Source: Variovorax saccharolyticus (GTDB lineage: Bacteria > Pseudomonadota > Gammaproteobacteria > Burkholderiales > Burkholderiaceae_C). From it: a DNA stretch of 64,000 nt. Positions 33,339-42,337 of the stretch are shown piece by piece. The stretch is from the NCBI RefSeq assembly GCF_030316765.1, contig NZ_JASZYT010000006.1:248001-312000 (forward strand), given 5' to 3'. Positions within the stretch are counted from its first letter, which is position 1; each line of letters opens with the position of its first letter. The notes beneath the pieces are model-generated. The model ran no database searches, had not been told where the DNA came from, and saw only the letters and a list, made by a program, of their open reading frames with translations. The position numbers and the translations under genes were made by a program.

Positions 33339-34757
33339 ATGTTCCAGCCCCTCGCCATGCGCCGCCTTTCCCTCGGATTCGTCCTCGCGCTCGCCGCTGC
33401 CCTGCCGGCCACGGCCCAGAGCCTGCCGAACGAGGTCGAGGCCGCGCTGGCGCGCGCCAAGGTGCCGCGCGAGGCGGTGACGATGCTGGTGGCCGATGCG
33501 GACGGCGTGCGCGCGCCGCGGCTCGCCTGGCGCTCCCAGGTGCCGGTGAATCCGGCGTCGATCATGAAGCTGGTCACCACCTACGCGGCGCTCGACCTGC
33601 TGGGACCGGCCTTCACCTGGACCACGCCGGTCTACGTCGACGGCCCGGTGCGCAACGGCATGCTCGAGGGCAACCTCTACATCAAGGGCCAGGGCGACCC
33701 CAAGCTGGTGATCGAGCGGCTCTGGCTGCTGCTGCGGCGGGTGCAGGGGCTCGGCATCCAGGGCATCAACGGCGACATCGTGCTCGACCGCAGCGCCTTC
33801 GAGGTGGCCGAAGCCGATCCGAACGCCTTCGACGGCGAGGGCCAGCGCCCCTACAACGCCGCGCCCGATGCGCTGCTGGTGAATTTCAAATCGGTGGTGA
33901 TGAACTTCTCACCCCAGCGCGGAGCGCAGCTGGCCCAGGTCAGCTACGAGCCGCCGCTGGCCGGCGTCGCCATGCAGGCCACGGTGCCGCTGGCGGCCGG
34001 CGAATGCGGCGACTGGCGCAGCACCCTGGCCGGCGAGTTCGCCGATCCGGCGCGGCTCGGTTTCGCGGGCAGCTACCCGGCGGCCTGCGGCGACAAGACA
34101 TGGGCGGTGGCCTACGCCGACCCGCGCGGCTACGCGGCCCGCGCGATCGGCGGCCTGTGGGCCGAAATGGGCGGCCGGCTCAAGGGCCAGGTGCGCGACG
34201 GCCGCGTCCCGGCCGAGCTGCGGCCGGCCTTCGAGGCGAGCTCGCCGCCGCTGGCCGAGGTGATCCGCGACATCAACAAGTACAGCAACAACGTGATGGC
34301 GCAGCAGCTTTTCCTGACGCTCGGGCTGCAGCAGAAGAAGCGCGGCACGCTCGACGCTTCGCGCGCGACGATGCGCCAGTGGTGGAACGACCGCATCGGC
34401 ACCGGCGAGGGCCAGCCGGTGTTCGACAACGGCTCGGGCCTCTCGCGCGACGAGCGCATCAGCGCCGCCGCGCTGGCGAAGATGCTGCAGCAGGCCTGGC
34501 GCTCGCCCGTGATGCCGGAACTGGTGTCCTCGCTGCCGGCCTCCGGGGTCGACGGCACGCTGCGCAAGCGGGCGCTGCGCTCGGGCGGCGCGGCCCACCT
34601 GAAGACCGGCACCCTGCGCGATGCCGCCGGCGTGGCCGGCTACGTGCATGGCGCCAGCGGCCGGCGCTGGGTGGTGGTGGCGATCGCCAACCACGGCAAT
34701 GCGGCCGCCGCGCGCCCGGCCTTCGATGCCCTGGTCGATTGGGCGTCGCAGGACTGA
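33339..34757 (+). CDS. dacB: D-alanyl-D-alanine carboxypeptidase/endopeptidase (PBP4)
   Basis: A 472-aa peptidase family S13 protein that trims or cleaves peptidoglycan cross-links in the periplasm. A signal peptide ends near LPATAQS. The three penicillin-binding motifs are present: SIMK in NPASIMKLVTTY, SNN in INKYSNNVMAQQ, and KTG in AAHLKTGTLRDAAG. The inserted domains between the first two are typical for PBP4. A second ATG at 33357 would start directly at the signal peptide and is also possible. Its promoter must lie in the 55 bases shared with the divergent EamA gene. Confidence 0.95.
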   Translation: MFQPLAMRRLSLGFVLALAAALPATAQSLPNEVEAALARAKVPREAVTMLVADADGVRAPRLAWRSQVPVNPASIMKLVTTYAALDLLGPAFTWTTPVYVDGPVRNGMLEGNLYIKGQGDPKLVIERLWLLLRRVQGLGIQGINGDIVLDRSAFEVAEADPNAFDGEGQRPYNAAPDALLVNFKSVVMNFSPQRGAQLAQVSYEPPLAGVAMQATVPLAAGECGDWRSTLAGEFADPARLGFAGSYPAACGDKTWAVAYADPRGYAARAIGGLWAEMGGRLKGQVRDGRVPAELRPAFEASSPPLAEVIRDINKYSNNVMAQQLFLTLGLQQKKRGTLDASRATMRQWWNDRIGTGEGQPVFDNGSGLSRDERISAAALAKMLQQAWRSPVMPELVSSLPASGVDGTLRKRALRSGGAAHLKTGTLRDAAGVAGYVHGASGRRWVVVAIANHGNAAAARPAFDALVDWASQD

Positions 34758-34846
34758 GCCGTTCGTGTAGGCCGGCGCCGCTTGCGCGGCGGCCGGGCGC
34801 TGCCCAGAATCTAGCGGCGCCCCGAAACCCGCAGGAGACATATTCC

Positions 34847-36397
34847 ATGAAAAAACTCCCCGCCATCGCCCTGTCCGGCCTCGCCCTGGCCCTTGCGGCT
34901 TGCGGAGGCGGCGGGAACGACGGGTTCTCCATCAACGTGCCGGCCACGGTGGACAGCGGACGCGGCTCGGTCGTGACGATACCGCCCGAGCGGGTGCAGC
35001 GGATCTCGACCGACGAGTTCACGGCCCTGCTGCAGGCCAACCCGCAGGGCAAGGCGCTGCAGAACGTCGCCGGCGCCCCCAAGTGCGGCGTCGATGTGCG
35101 CTATCTCGAGTACCGCACCATCGGCGGCCAGGGCGAAGAGACCAACGCGACCGCCGCGATCATGGTGCCCTCCGGCACCGATGCCGCCTGCAACGGGCCC
35201 CGCCCTGTGGTGCTGTATGCGCACGGCACCACCGCGGCGCGCGACTTCAACATCGCGCGCTGGACCGATGCGACCCAGCCGGCCGCAGGCGAAGGCGTGC
35301 TGGTGGCCGCGATCTTCGCGGCCCAGGGCTACATCGTGGTGGCCCCGAACTACGCCGGCTACGACAAGTCGACCCTGGCCTACCACCCCTACCTCAACGG
35401 CGACCAGCAGGGCAAGGACATGGTCGATGCGCTGACCGCGGCACGCAAGACCTTCGCCCTGATCAACGCCGACGCAGCCGCCTCGCTGTTCGTCACGGGC
35501 TATTCGCAGGGCGGCTACGTGGCGATGGCGGCGCATCGCGAGCTGCAGGCCACCGGCAGGACGGTGACCGCCTCGGCGCCGCTGTCGGCGCCCTCCGCCA
35601 TCAGCCTGCTGGCCGACTACAGCTTCAGCGGCTGGCCGGCGCTCGGCGCCACGCTGTTCACGCCGCTGCTGTCGACCAGCTGGCAAAAGCAGTTCGGCAA
35701 TGTCTACACCGCCACCAGCGACATCTACGAAGCCCCCTACGCCAGCGGCATCGACACGCTGCTGCCGAGCCTGACGCCGATCAACACGCTCTACGCCACC
35801 GGCAAGCTGCCCCCGCTGGCGCTCTATCCGCCGAACGCGATGCCGGGGCCAGTCGATCCGTCGCTGGCGGTCTTCTACGCGCCCAACAACCTGGTCCGGC
35901 AGAGCTACCTGACGCAGGCCGCCAACGACATCCTGGCCAATCCCTGCGCCGGCAACGCGCTGCCGGCGACGGCGGCCTCGCTCAACACCAGTTCCCCGCT
36001 GGGCTGCCAGCCGCTGCTCGGCTTCCGCAAGGCGGCCGTGGCGAACGACTTGCGCAACTGGCTGCCGCTGCGGCCGATGCTGATGTGCGGCGGCGCCAAC
36101 GACCCGACCGTGAACTTCCTGAGCACCCGCGCCACCGCCGGCTACTTCCGCGCCCGCGGCATGCCGGCCTCGGCGCTGGCCGTGGTCGACCTCGAGGACG
36201 TCAGTGCCAGCGACGCCTTCTCGACCGCACGCGCCGGCTTCGCCCAGGCCAAGATCAGCACCGCGACCAACGCCGGCGGCACCGCCGCGCAGCAGCAGCA
36301 GGCCGTGGTCCAGGCCTACCACGGCACGCTGGTGCCGCCGTTCTGCATGGTGTCGGCGCGAGGGTTCTTCGCGGGGGTGCTGGCGGCCGGCGGGTAA
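34847..36397 (+). CDS. Secreted alpha/beta-hydrolase lipoprotein (lipase-like)
   Basis: A 516-aa exported esterase or lipase. The signal ends in lipobox ALAAC followed by GGGG. The alpha/beta-hydrolase core has VVLYAHGTTAA (oxyanion region), VVAPNYAGYDKS and the nucleophile elbow FVTGYSQGGYVAM. Candidate acid and base residues lie in MCGGANDPTVNF and AYHGTLVPP. Cysteines in the mature part may form disulfides. A GGAGACA ribosome-binding site supports the ATG at 34847. The substrate is unknown. It follows dacB after 89 bases and ends against repeat R2 copy a. Confidence 0.9.
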   Translation: MKKLPAIALSGLALALAACGGGGNDGFSINVPATVDSGRGSVVTIPPERVQRISTDEFTALLQANPQGKALQNVAGAPKCGVDVRYLEYRTIGGQGEETNATAAIMVPSGTDAACNGPRPVVLYAHGTTAARDFNIARWTDATQPAAGEGVLVAAIFAAQGYIVVAPNYAGYDKSTLAYHPYLNGDQQGKDMVDALTAARKTFALINADAAASLFVTGYSQGGYVAMAAHRELQATGRTVTASAPLSAPSAISLLADYSFSGWPALGATLFTPLLSTSWQKQFGNVYTATSDIYEAPYASGIDTLLPSLTPINTLYATGKLPPLALYPPNAMPGPVDPSLAVFYAPNNLVRQSYLTQAANDILANPCAGNALPATAASLNTSSPLGCQPLLGFRKAAVANDLRNWLPLRPMLMCGGANDPTVNFLSTRATAGYFRARGMPASALAVVDLEDVSASDAFSTARAGFAQAKISTATNAGGTAAQQQQAVVQAYHGTLVPPFCMVSARGFFAGVLAAGG

Positions 36398-36417
36398 AGA
36401 GGGAGAGTAAGCGCCTG

Positions 36418-36540
36418 GGCCGGCGCAGCCGCGCCCATGTTGGTGAAACACCGCGGAACTGGCTCTGCCAGGCCGCTGGTGTTGCCCCCGGCAGGGGGTG
36501 GGCGCCCGGACACGAAGTGCCGGGCAACCTGGGGGCGAGC
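36418..36540 (-). repeat. Dispersed structured repeat R2, copy a
   Basis: A 123-base element that on the minus strand starts four bases after the stop codon of the Sua5 gene (TGA at 36545-36547). Three helices can be drawn: P1 GCCCGG (36504-36509) with CCGGGC (36520-36525), capped by CAC-GAA-GTG on the plus strand; P2 around the CCCCC/GGGGG pair near 36485-36498; P3 AACACC-GCGG-aa-CTGGC (36447-36463) with GCCAG-g-CCGC-t-GGTGTT (36467-36483). Copies b and c lie at 61506 and 61355. Confidence 0.85.
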
Positions 36541-36544
36541 AACA

Positions 36545-37561
36545 TCAAGCCGCCGCTCGCGAAAGGCGGTCGCGCACGCCTTCCCATTCGGGGTCGGGTG
36601 GCGGGGTCTCGACCCAGATCAGCTTGACGCCCTCGGCGTCGAAGGCCCGCAGCACGGCGAACAGCTGCTGCGCGGCGGCGGCGGCGTCGTCGGGCATGCG
36701 CCGCTGCACGATGCGCTGCGAGCGGCTGCTCAGCACCGTGCGCGACCAGACCGCGATGTTGGCTGCATTGGCCCCGAGCACGTCGAGGCCGGTCTGCAAC
36801 GCCTTGGCGTCCATCAGGCGCAGCTTGGCGCTCGGCGCGTAGTGCGACTCCAGCGTGCCGGAGGCCTTGGGGTCGGGCGCGCCGAGCGTGTGCTTGTCGC
36901 GCAGCGGCTCGCCGCCAGCCGCCTCGATCTGCGCCCGCGTGATCGCGCCGGGCCGCAGCAGCACCGGCGCGCCGCGGCTGCAGTCGACGATGGTCGATTC
37001 GATGCCGACCGCGCAGGGGCCGCCGTCCAGCACCAGCAAGCTGTCGCCGAACTCATGCTGCACGTGCAGCGCGGTGGTCGGGCTCACGCGGCCGAAGCGG
37101 TTGGCGCTCGGCCCGGCAACGCCCAGCACGCCCAGTTCGGCGCAGGCCGCCAGCAGCGCCTGGGCCACCGGATGGGCCGGGCAGCGCAGGCCGATGGTGT
37201 CCTGTCCGCCCGCCGCCGCGGCGCCGACGCCGGGCTGGCGCTCGACGATCAGGGTCAGCGGGCCGGGCCAGAAGGCGCGCACCAGTTTCTGGGCGAAGGC
37301 CGGCAGCGGCCGCGCGAAGTGCGCCAGCGCCTCGGTGCCCCTGGCGCCGGCCGGCACGTGCACGATCAGTGGATGGTCGCTGGGCCGGCCCTTGGCTTCG
37401 AAGATGCCGGCCACGGCGGTATCGCTGCCGGCGTCGGCGCCCAGGCCGTAGACGGTCTCGGTCGGGAAGGCGACCAGACCGCCGGCACGCAGGACCTGCG
37501 CGGCCTCGGCGATCGCTTCGGGTGCGCTGCCGTCGCGAATCATCACTTGGGCTCCGTTCAT
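36545..37561 (-). CDS. tsaC: L-threonylcarbamoyladenylate synthase (Sua5 type)
   Basis: A 338-aa Sua5-type enzyme making threonylcarbamoyl-AMP from threonine, bicarbonate and ATP for tRNA t6A modification. The YrdC domain (residues about 8-205) has GGLVAFPTETVYGLGADA, KGRPSDHPLIVHV and GVAGPSANRFGRVSPTTA. A Sua5 C-terminal domain follows from about residue 235 (TLESHYAPSAKLRLM). The ATG at 37561 overlaps the purK TGA (ATGA); a Met six codons later is possible. It is the last gene of the purE-purK-tsaC unit, and its stop is followed at once by repeat R2. Confidence 0.94.
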   Translation of the reverse strand: MNGAQVMIRDGSAPEAIAEAAQVLRAGGLVAFPTETVYGLGADAGSDTAVAGIFEAKGRPSDHPLIVHVPAGARGTEALAHFARPLPAFAQKLVRAFWPGPLTLIVERQPGVGAAAAGGQDTIGLRCPAHPVAQALLAACAELGVLGVAGPSANRFGRVSPTTALHVQHEFGDSLLVLDGGPCAVGIESTIVDCSRGAPVLLRPGAITRAQIEAAGGEPLRDKHTLGAPDPKASGTLESHYAPSAKLRLMDAKALQTGLDVLGANAANIAVWSRTVLSSRSQRIVQRRMPDDAAAAAQQLFAVLRAFDAEGVKLIWVETPPPDPEWEGVRDRLSRAAA

Positions 37562-38724
37562 TCCGACAGCGGAATCGGCAGCCCGAGCAGCGCGGCGGCG
37601 AAGTCGGCCGTGCTGCGGACCGTGTCGATCGCGTCGCCGGTGATGTTGAGGTGCCCCATCTTGCGGCCGCGGCGGGCCTCAGTCTTGCCGTAGAGGTGAA
37701 GGTGGGTGCCGGGCAGGGCCAGCACGTCGGCCCAGCGCGGCTCGCTCGGTACATCGCCGTCGACGAACCACAGGTCGCCCAGCAGGTTCAGCATGATCGC
37801 CACGCTGTGCTGGCGCGGCGGATTCAGCGGCAGGCCGGCCAGGGTGCGCACCTGCAGCTCGAACTGCGACACGTCGCTGGCGTTCAGTGTCCAGTGGCCG
37901 CTGTTGTGCGGCCGTGGCGCCATCTCGTTGACCACCAGCTGGCCGTCGCCGAGGACGAAGAACTCGACGCACAGCACGCCGACATAGGCCAGGCCTTCGG
38001 CGATCGAGCGGGCTGCGGCCACGGCACGGCGCGCGGTCGACTCCGGCATGCTTTGCGGATGGACTTCGGTGACGGCGAGGATGCCGTCACGGTGCAGGTT
38101 GCGCTGCACCGGGAAGTTGACCATCTGCCCATCCTCGCCGCGGGCGACGATCACCGAGCATTCGAAATCCAGCGGCAGCAGCTTCTCGAGCACGCAGGGC
38201 ACGCCGCCGGCATCGTTCCATGCCGTGTCGAGCTCGGCCCGCGTCGCCACCCGGCGCTGGCCCTTGCCGTCGTAGCCGAGCCGCGCGGTCTTGAGGATGC
38301 CCGGCAGCAGGTCGGCCGGCACCGCCGCCAGGTGGGCGGCCGTCTCGATCACGGCGTAGGGAGCGCATTCGACGCCGCAGCGCACGAAGTGGGCCTTCTC
38401 GCGGATGCGGTCCTGGGCGATCGCAACCGCGTCGGCGGCCGGCGCCACCGGCCGCGCCGAAGCCAGGTGCTCCAGCGAGGGCGCCGGCACGTTCTCGAAC
38501 TCGGTCGTCACCGCATCGGCCAGCCCGGCCAGCCGGGCGAGGCCATCGACGTCGGCGTAGTCGGTGTGGATGTGGTGGTGGCTCACCCGTCCGGCCGGAC
38601 TGTCGGGATCGGGGTCGAGCACCGCGGTGAAATAGCCCATGGTCTGGGCCGCGTGGACGAACATCCGCCCCAGCTGGCCGCCCCCGAGCACCCCCAGCGT
38701 GGCGCCCGGCAACACGACCGTCAT
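37558..38724 (-). CDS. purK: 5-(carboxyamino)imidazole ribonucleotide synthase
   Basis: A 388-aa ATP-grasp enzyme that carboxylates AIR to N5-CAIR with ATP and bicarbonate in de novo purine synthesis. The N-terminus LGVLGGGQLGRMFVHAAQTMGY is the PurK signature. TTEFENVPAPSLEHL and the ATP-grasp region KTARLGYDGKGQRRV are followed by NEMAPRPHNSGHWTLNA near residue 265. It follows purE after 55 bases and is coupled to the Sua5 gene by a four-base overlap. Confidence 0.97.
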   Translation of the reverse strand: MTVVLPGATLGVLGGGQLGRMFVHAAQTMGYFTAVLDPDPDSPAGRVSHHHIHTDYADVDGLARLAGLADAVTTEFENVPAPSLEHLASARPVAPAADAVAIAQDRIREKAHFVRCGVECAPYAVIETAAHLAAVPADLLPGILKTARLGYDGKGQRRVATRAELDTAWNDAGGVPCVLEKLLPLDFECSVIVARGEDGQMVNFPVQRNLHRDGILAVTEVHPQSMPESTARRAVAAARSIAEGLAYVGVLCVEFFVLGDGQLVVNEMAPRPHNSGHWTLNASDVSQFELQVRTLAGLPLNPPRQHSVAIMLNLLGDLWFVDGDVPSEPRWADVLALPGTHLHLYGKTEARRGRKMGHLNITGDAIDTVRSTADFAAALLGLPIPLSE

Positions 38725-38779
38725 TTCGACACCTCCGCGCTGCGCGCTGCGGTGTTCGCCTTGGGAGCGGCCCGGCGGC

Positions 38780-39322
38780 TCACAATGCCCCCCCGCCCTG
38801 TGGCGAGAACGGCGACACCGGCTCGGCGTCGCCCGGCGGCAGGGTCATGGCCTCGGCGGCCTGGGTCTGCCGGAGCCGGAAGGCGTCGAGCTGCGCCCGC
38901 AGCGCCGGATCGCCGACCGCCAGCATGGCAACCGCGAACAGCGCCGCGTTGGCCGCGCCGGCGTTGCCGATCGCGAAGGTCGCCACCGGCACGCCCTTGG
39001 GCATCTGGACGATGCTGTAGAGCGAATCGATGCCCTGCAGGTGCCGGCTGGCGACCGGCACGCCGAGCACCGGCACCGTGGTCTTGGCCGCCAGCATGCC
39101 GGGCAGGTGGGCGGCCCCGCCGGCGCCGGCGATGATCGCGGACAGCCCGCGCGGCGCCGCGCTTACGGCGTAGGCGAACAGTTCGTCGGGCATCCGGTGG
39201 GCCGAGACCACCCGGGCTTCGTGGGCGATGCCGAATTGCTGGAGAATCTCGACCGCGTTGCGCATCGTCTCCCAATCGGAGTTTGAGCCCATCACCACGC
39301 CGACCTGAATTGCTTGCTTCAT
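38780..39322 (-). CDS. purE: N5-carboxyaminoimidazole ribonucleotide mutase
   Basis: A 180-aa class I PurE that shifts the carboxylate of N5-CAIR to give CAIR. The motif VVMGSNSDWETMRNAVEIL binds the phosphate, VVSAHRMPDELF holds the catalytic His, and AGAGGAAHLPGMLAAKT, PVLGVPV and SIVQMPKGVPVATFAIG complete the active site. A 20-residue Pro/Gly-rich C-terminal tail is extra. It is transcribed divergently from the thioredoxin-TPR gene with only 36 bases between the starts. Confidence 0.97.
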   Translation of the reverse strand: MKQAIQVGVVMGSNSDWETMRNAVEILQQFGIAHEARVVSAHRMPDELFAYAVSAAPRGLSAIIAGAGGAAHLPGMLAAKTTVPVLGVPVASRHLQGIDSLYSIVQMPKGVPVATFAIGNAGAANAALFAVAMLAVGDPALRAQLDAFRLRQTQAAEAMTLPPGDAEPVSPFSPQGGGAL

Positions 39323-39358
39323 GGTTCCAATTTTACGTTTCACCCCCACCTTCCCGCG

Positions 39359-40285
39359 ATGATCGACATCACCCTCGAAAATTTCCAGTCCGAGCTGATC
39401 GACGGCTCGATGACCACGCCTGTCCTGCTCGACATCTGGGCCGAATGGTGCGGGCCCTGCAAACAGCTCGGTCCGGTGCTCGAAAAGCTCGAAGTCGAGT
39501 ACGCCGGCCGCTTCACGCTGGCCAAGCTCGATGCCGACAAGGTGCCGCAGATCTCCGAGCAGCTGAGCCAGATGTTCGGGGTGCGCAGCATCCCCTTCTG
39601 CGTGATGTTCAAGGACGGCCAGCCGGTGGACGGCTTCGTCGGCGCGATCCCGGCCGACCAGATCCGCACCTTCCTGGACAAGCACGTGCCGCCGGGCGAC
39701 GACGAGAACGCGCCGCCGCTGGATGAAGAAGTCTCGGCCCAGCAGGCGCTGGCCGAGGGCGACACCGAGGGCGCGCTCGAGAAGCTGCAGCACGCGGTCG
39801 CCACCGACCCGGCCAACGACGACGCCCGCTTCGACTACGTCAAGCTGCTGCTGCAGGAAGGCCGCACCGACGACGCCGAGGTCGCGTTCGCGCCGGTGAT
39901 CGCCAAGACCTCGCTGGTGCGCCGCTTCGATTCGCTGCAGCGCTGGATGGACGCGATCGACTTCGCGGCTCCGCCCACGGGCGCCGCGCCCGCGCTGGCC
40001 GACCTGGACGCCCGCATCGCCGCCAACAAGCGCGACTTCGAGGCCCGCTTCGACCGCGCCCGCCTGCTGATGTCCGACCGGCGCTGGACCGACGCGATGG
40101 ACGAGCTGCTCGACATCCTGATGCGCGACAAGAGCTGGAACGAAGACCTCGCGCGCAAGACCTACATCGCGGTCCTCGACATCATCGAACCGCCCAGGGT
40201 CAAGGTCGCCGATGGCCAGATTCCGCCCGACGACCCGACCGTGGCCAGCTATCGGCGGCGCCTGAGCAGCGTGGTGCTCAGCTAG
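39359..40285 (+). CDS. Thioredoxin-TPR co-chaperone (YbbN/CnoX-like)
   Basis: A 308-aa protein with an N-terminal thioredoxin domain (residues about 5-110, active site AEWCGPCKQL) and a C-terminal TPR region (about 120-300), the layout of E. coli YbbN/CnoX. Unlike E. coli CnoX, which has SXXC, this one keeps both cysteines (CGPC), so it may be redox-active. CnoX transfers oxidised or unfolded proteins to GroEL and DnaK after hypochlorite stress. The ATG at 39359 lies after a short leader shared with divergent purE. Confidence 0.93.
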   Translation: MIDITLENFQSELIDGSMTTPVLLDIWAEWCGPCKQLGPVLEKLEVEYAGRFTLAKLDADKVPQISEQLSQMFGVRSIPFCVMFKDGQPVDGFVGAIPADQIRTFLDKHVPPGDDENAPPLDEEVSAQQALAEGDTEGALEKLQHAVATDPANDDARFDYVKLLLQEGRTDDAEVAFAPVIAKTSLVRRFDSLQRWMDAIDFAAPPTGAAPALADLDARIAANKRDFEARFDRARLLMSDRRWTDAMDELLDILMRDKSWNEDLARKTYIAVLDIIEPPRVKVADGQIPPDDPTVASYRRRLSSVVLS

Positions 40286-40388
40286 GGCGAAACATCCCCG
40301 GAGCGCCTTCGGTGCCGCGATTGAGTGCGCGGGCGCTGTCGAATACGATGCAGCGAATCTCAATTTGTTGCAGAAGGACACACAGGCC

Positions 40389-40838
40389 ATGCGCTCCCGC
40401 CCTGCCGCCATCCCCTTTTTCACGGCCGCCCTGCTGGCGGCCGCGCTGACCGCCGGCTGCGGCAGCGGCATCCCGCTCGACGAGCCGATCGAGGGGCCGG
40501 TCTGGCGCCTCGACCAGCTCGGCGGCGAGCCGGTGACGCCGGGCAGCGACCCGCGGCGCGATCCGCAGGTGCAATTCGACCGCCGCAACGGGCGCGTCAG
40601 CGGCTCGGGCGGCTGCAACCAGCTGTCGGGCACTTTCGAGCGCAGCGGCAGCACGCTCAAGCTGAGCCAGCTGGCCTCGACCCGGATGGCCTGCACCGAT
40701 CCGGCGCTCGGCACCAAGGAGCAGCAGTTCTTCGCCGCCCTGCAGGCCACCGCCAGCTACCGGCTGCAGAGCCCGACGCGGCTGGCGCTGCTGGACGCCG
40801 GCGGGCGCACCGTGGCGACGCTGAGCGCCTCGCGCTGA
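40389..40838 (+). CDS. META-domain lipoprotein (HslJ-like)
   Basis: A 149-aa putative outer-membrane lipoprotein. The signal ends in lipobox LTAGC. The META domain has PVWRLDQLGGEPV, VQFDRRNGRVSGSGGCNQLSGTFE and LASTRMACTDPALGTKEQQFFAAL, where the two cysteines flank the core as in HslJ. HslJ is linked to heat shock and novobiocin resistance in E. coli; the molecular role is unclear. It follows the thioredoxin-TPR gene after 103 bases on the same strand and converges on the Crp-type gene. Confidence 0.9.
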   Translation: MRSRPAAIPFFTAALLAAALTAGCGSGIPLDEPIEGPVWRLDQLGGEPVTPGSDPRRDPQVQFDRRNGRVSGSGGCNQLSGTFERSGSTLKLSQLASTRMACTDPALGTKEQQFFAALQATASYRLQSPTRLALLDAGGRTVATLSASR

Positions 40839-40860
40839 CCGCCGCCTCCGAGCGCCTCGG

Positions 40861-41505
40861 CTACCAGCGCGCGGGCAGCTCCTTCAGCAGCACCAGTTGG
40901 CGCTGCGCCACCGCCACGTAGCCGCCCTGCTCCAGGTCCTTCAGCAGCCGGCTGACCATTTCGCGCGAACAGCCGATCTCGCTGGCGATGGCCTGGTGGG
41001 TCAGCCGCTCGGCGATATGCCGCGAGCCGTCGGGGTTCGGCGCCGAGCGATCCTCGAGCAGCCGCTTCAGGCGCGAATAGACGTCGAGCAGCGCCATGCT
41101 GCGGGCGCTCTCGGTCGCCAGCCGGGCGCGCTTGATCAGGCGCACGATCAGCGCCAGCGCGAAGTCCGGATGCTCGGCGATGTGATGCAGCAGGGTCTCG
41201 CGGGTGACGACCGCGCAAACCGTGGGCTCGACCGCCTCGACGCTGGCGGAACGCGGGCCGCCATCGAGCGACATCTCGCCGACGTACTCGCCAGGGCCGT
41301 GCAGGCTCAAGGTGATTTCGCGCCCTCGGGAATCGGACAGGAAGGCCCGCAGCCGCCCCGACAGCACGATGTAGACCGAGCCGCCCTGCTCGCCCTCCTC
41401 GATCAGCAGCGCCCGCGTGCGGTAGCGGCGCTGGACGCCGCGCTGCGCGAGCTGCAGCAGCGCCGTGGGCAAAGCGGGGGATTCGACGACGGATGCAAGG
41501 GGCAT
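40861..41505 (-). CDS. Crp/Fnr-family transcriptional regulator
   Basis: A 214-aa regulator. The cyclic-nucleotide-binding-like domain covers about residues 20-130 (LLIEEGEQGGSVYIVLSGRLRAFL...LSLHGPGEYVGEMSLDGGPRSASVEA). The DNA-binding helix-turn-helix is in LTHQAIASEIGCSREMVSRLLKDLEQGG. The phosphate-binding cassette GEMSLDGGPRSASV is close to that of Crp, so cAMP binding is possible. There is no Fnr-type cysteine cluster. The target is unknown. It lies 28 bases downstream of the LuxR-type gene on the same strand. Confidence 0.92.
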   Translation of the reverse strand: MPLASVVESPALPTALLQLAQRGVQRRYRTRALLIEEGEQGGSVYIVLSGRLRAFLSDSRGREITLSLHGPGEYVGEMSLDGGPRSASVEAVEPTVCAVVTRETLLHHIAEHPDFALALIVRLIKRARLATESARSMALLDVYSRLKRLLEDRSAPNPDGSRHIAERLTHQAIASEIGCSREMVSRLLKDLEQGGYVAVAQRQLVLLKELPARW

Positions 41506-41533
41506 CCGTCGAATATACGGGCTCCGCCGGGAC

Positions 41534-42202
41534 TCAATCGACCAGGCGCAGGGCAGACACGATCTGCGGCATGCGCGAGACACGGTGCACCACCTCGCGA
41601 ATGCTGCTGCTGCCCGTCTTTTGCCGCACATTCTTGATGTGAGTGCGCACTGTGGACATCCGGATGCCCTCGAGGCAGGCGATCTCCTCGGCGCCATGGC
41701 CGGCGCAGAGCCGGGCCAGCACGTTCTGCTCGGCCCGCGTCAGGTGCCGGGCACGGGCGAACATCTGCATGGTCAGCATCTCGCAGCCGGGACGGCGGCT
41801 GCAGATCACCAGCACCGTATCGACCGTTTCGCTGCCGTGCACCGCGGCCAGCGGGATGAAGGCGACCGACAGGGCGTCGCTGCCATCCTCGAGTTCGACG
41901 ATGCTGCGGCAGTCGCGCTCGGCGTCCTTCAGGGCCTGGCGGATCTTCGCCTGGGAGGCCGGGCTGCCGGCGCACAGCATGCCGTCGCCGCTGCGCAGCG
42001 CGCGCGCCGAGGACAGCTCGCGCCGGGCCGGGAAGTTCGCGTGGAGGATGCGGCCGGTCAGGTCCAGCAGCAGCAGGCCATGGTCGATCTCGTCGAGCAC
42101 CCGCGCCAGCATCCCGGGCTGCAGGGCATCGGGCGGTGCGGCCGTGACGTCGCGGGCGAAGCCTTCGACGTAGGAAATCTGAAAGTCGGCTGCGGTTTCC
42201 AT
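41534..42202 (-). CDS. LuxR-family (PAS-like/GerE) regulator
   Basis: A 222-aa transcription factor. Residues about 30-150 look like a PAS sensor (MLARVLDEIDHGLLLLDLTGRILHANFPARREL). The C-terminal GerE helix-turn-helix is LTRAEQNVLARLCAGHGAEEIACLEGIRMSTVRTHIKNVRQKTG (about residues 153-196). There is no receiver Asp, so it is not a response regulator. It is followed by the Crp-type gene; the two regulators plus the META and thioredoxin genes separate purC from purE. Confidence 0.88.
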   Translation of the reverse strand: METAADFQISYVEGFARDVTAAPPDALQPGMLARVLDEIDHGLLLLDLTGRILHANFPARRELSSARALRSGDGMLCAGSPASQAKIRQALKDAERDCRSIVELEDGSDALSVAFIPLAAVHGSETVDTVLVICSRRPGCEMLTMQMFARARHLTRAEQNVLARLCAGHGAEEIACLEGIRMSTVRTHIKNVRQKTGSSSIREVVHRVSRMPQIVSALRLVD

Positions 42203-42313
42203 GGTGCTCTCCTCATCTGGGGGGATGAAAAGAGTGTGGAAGACTGCGACCCTGTCGTGCGGTGACTATTGCCGCGGAATTTGTGATCTATTTACATTCC
42301 GCGGGCCCGGGTG

Positions 42314-42337
42314 AGCCGGTCAGCCGGTCAGCCGGTC
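42314..42337. repeat. Three tandem copies of an 8-bp unit at the purC 3' end
   Basis: AGCCGGTC occurs three times in a row and spans the purC stop codon (TGA on the minus strand at 42328-42330). The extra units place further in-register TGA triplets after the stop. This looks like a slippage product without evident function. Confidence 0.6.

Noticed and set aside
42314..42337. Three tandem 8-bp units as a CRISPR or regulatory array
   Set aside because: Too short, no spacers, and the units overlap the purC stop; simple slippage explains them.
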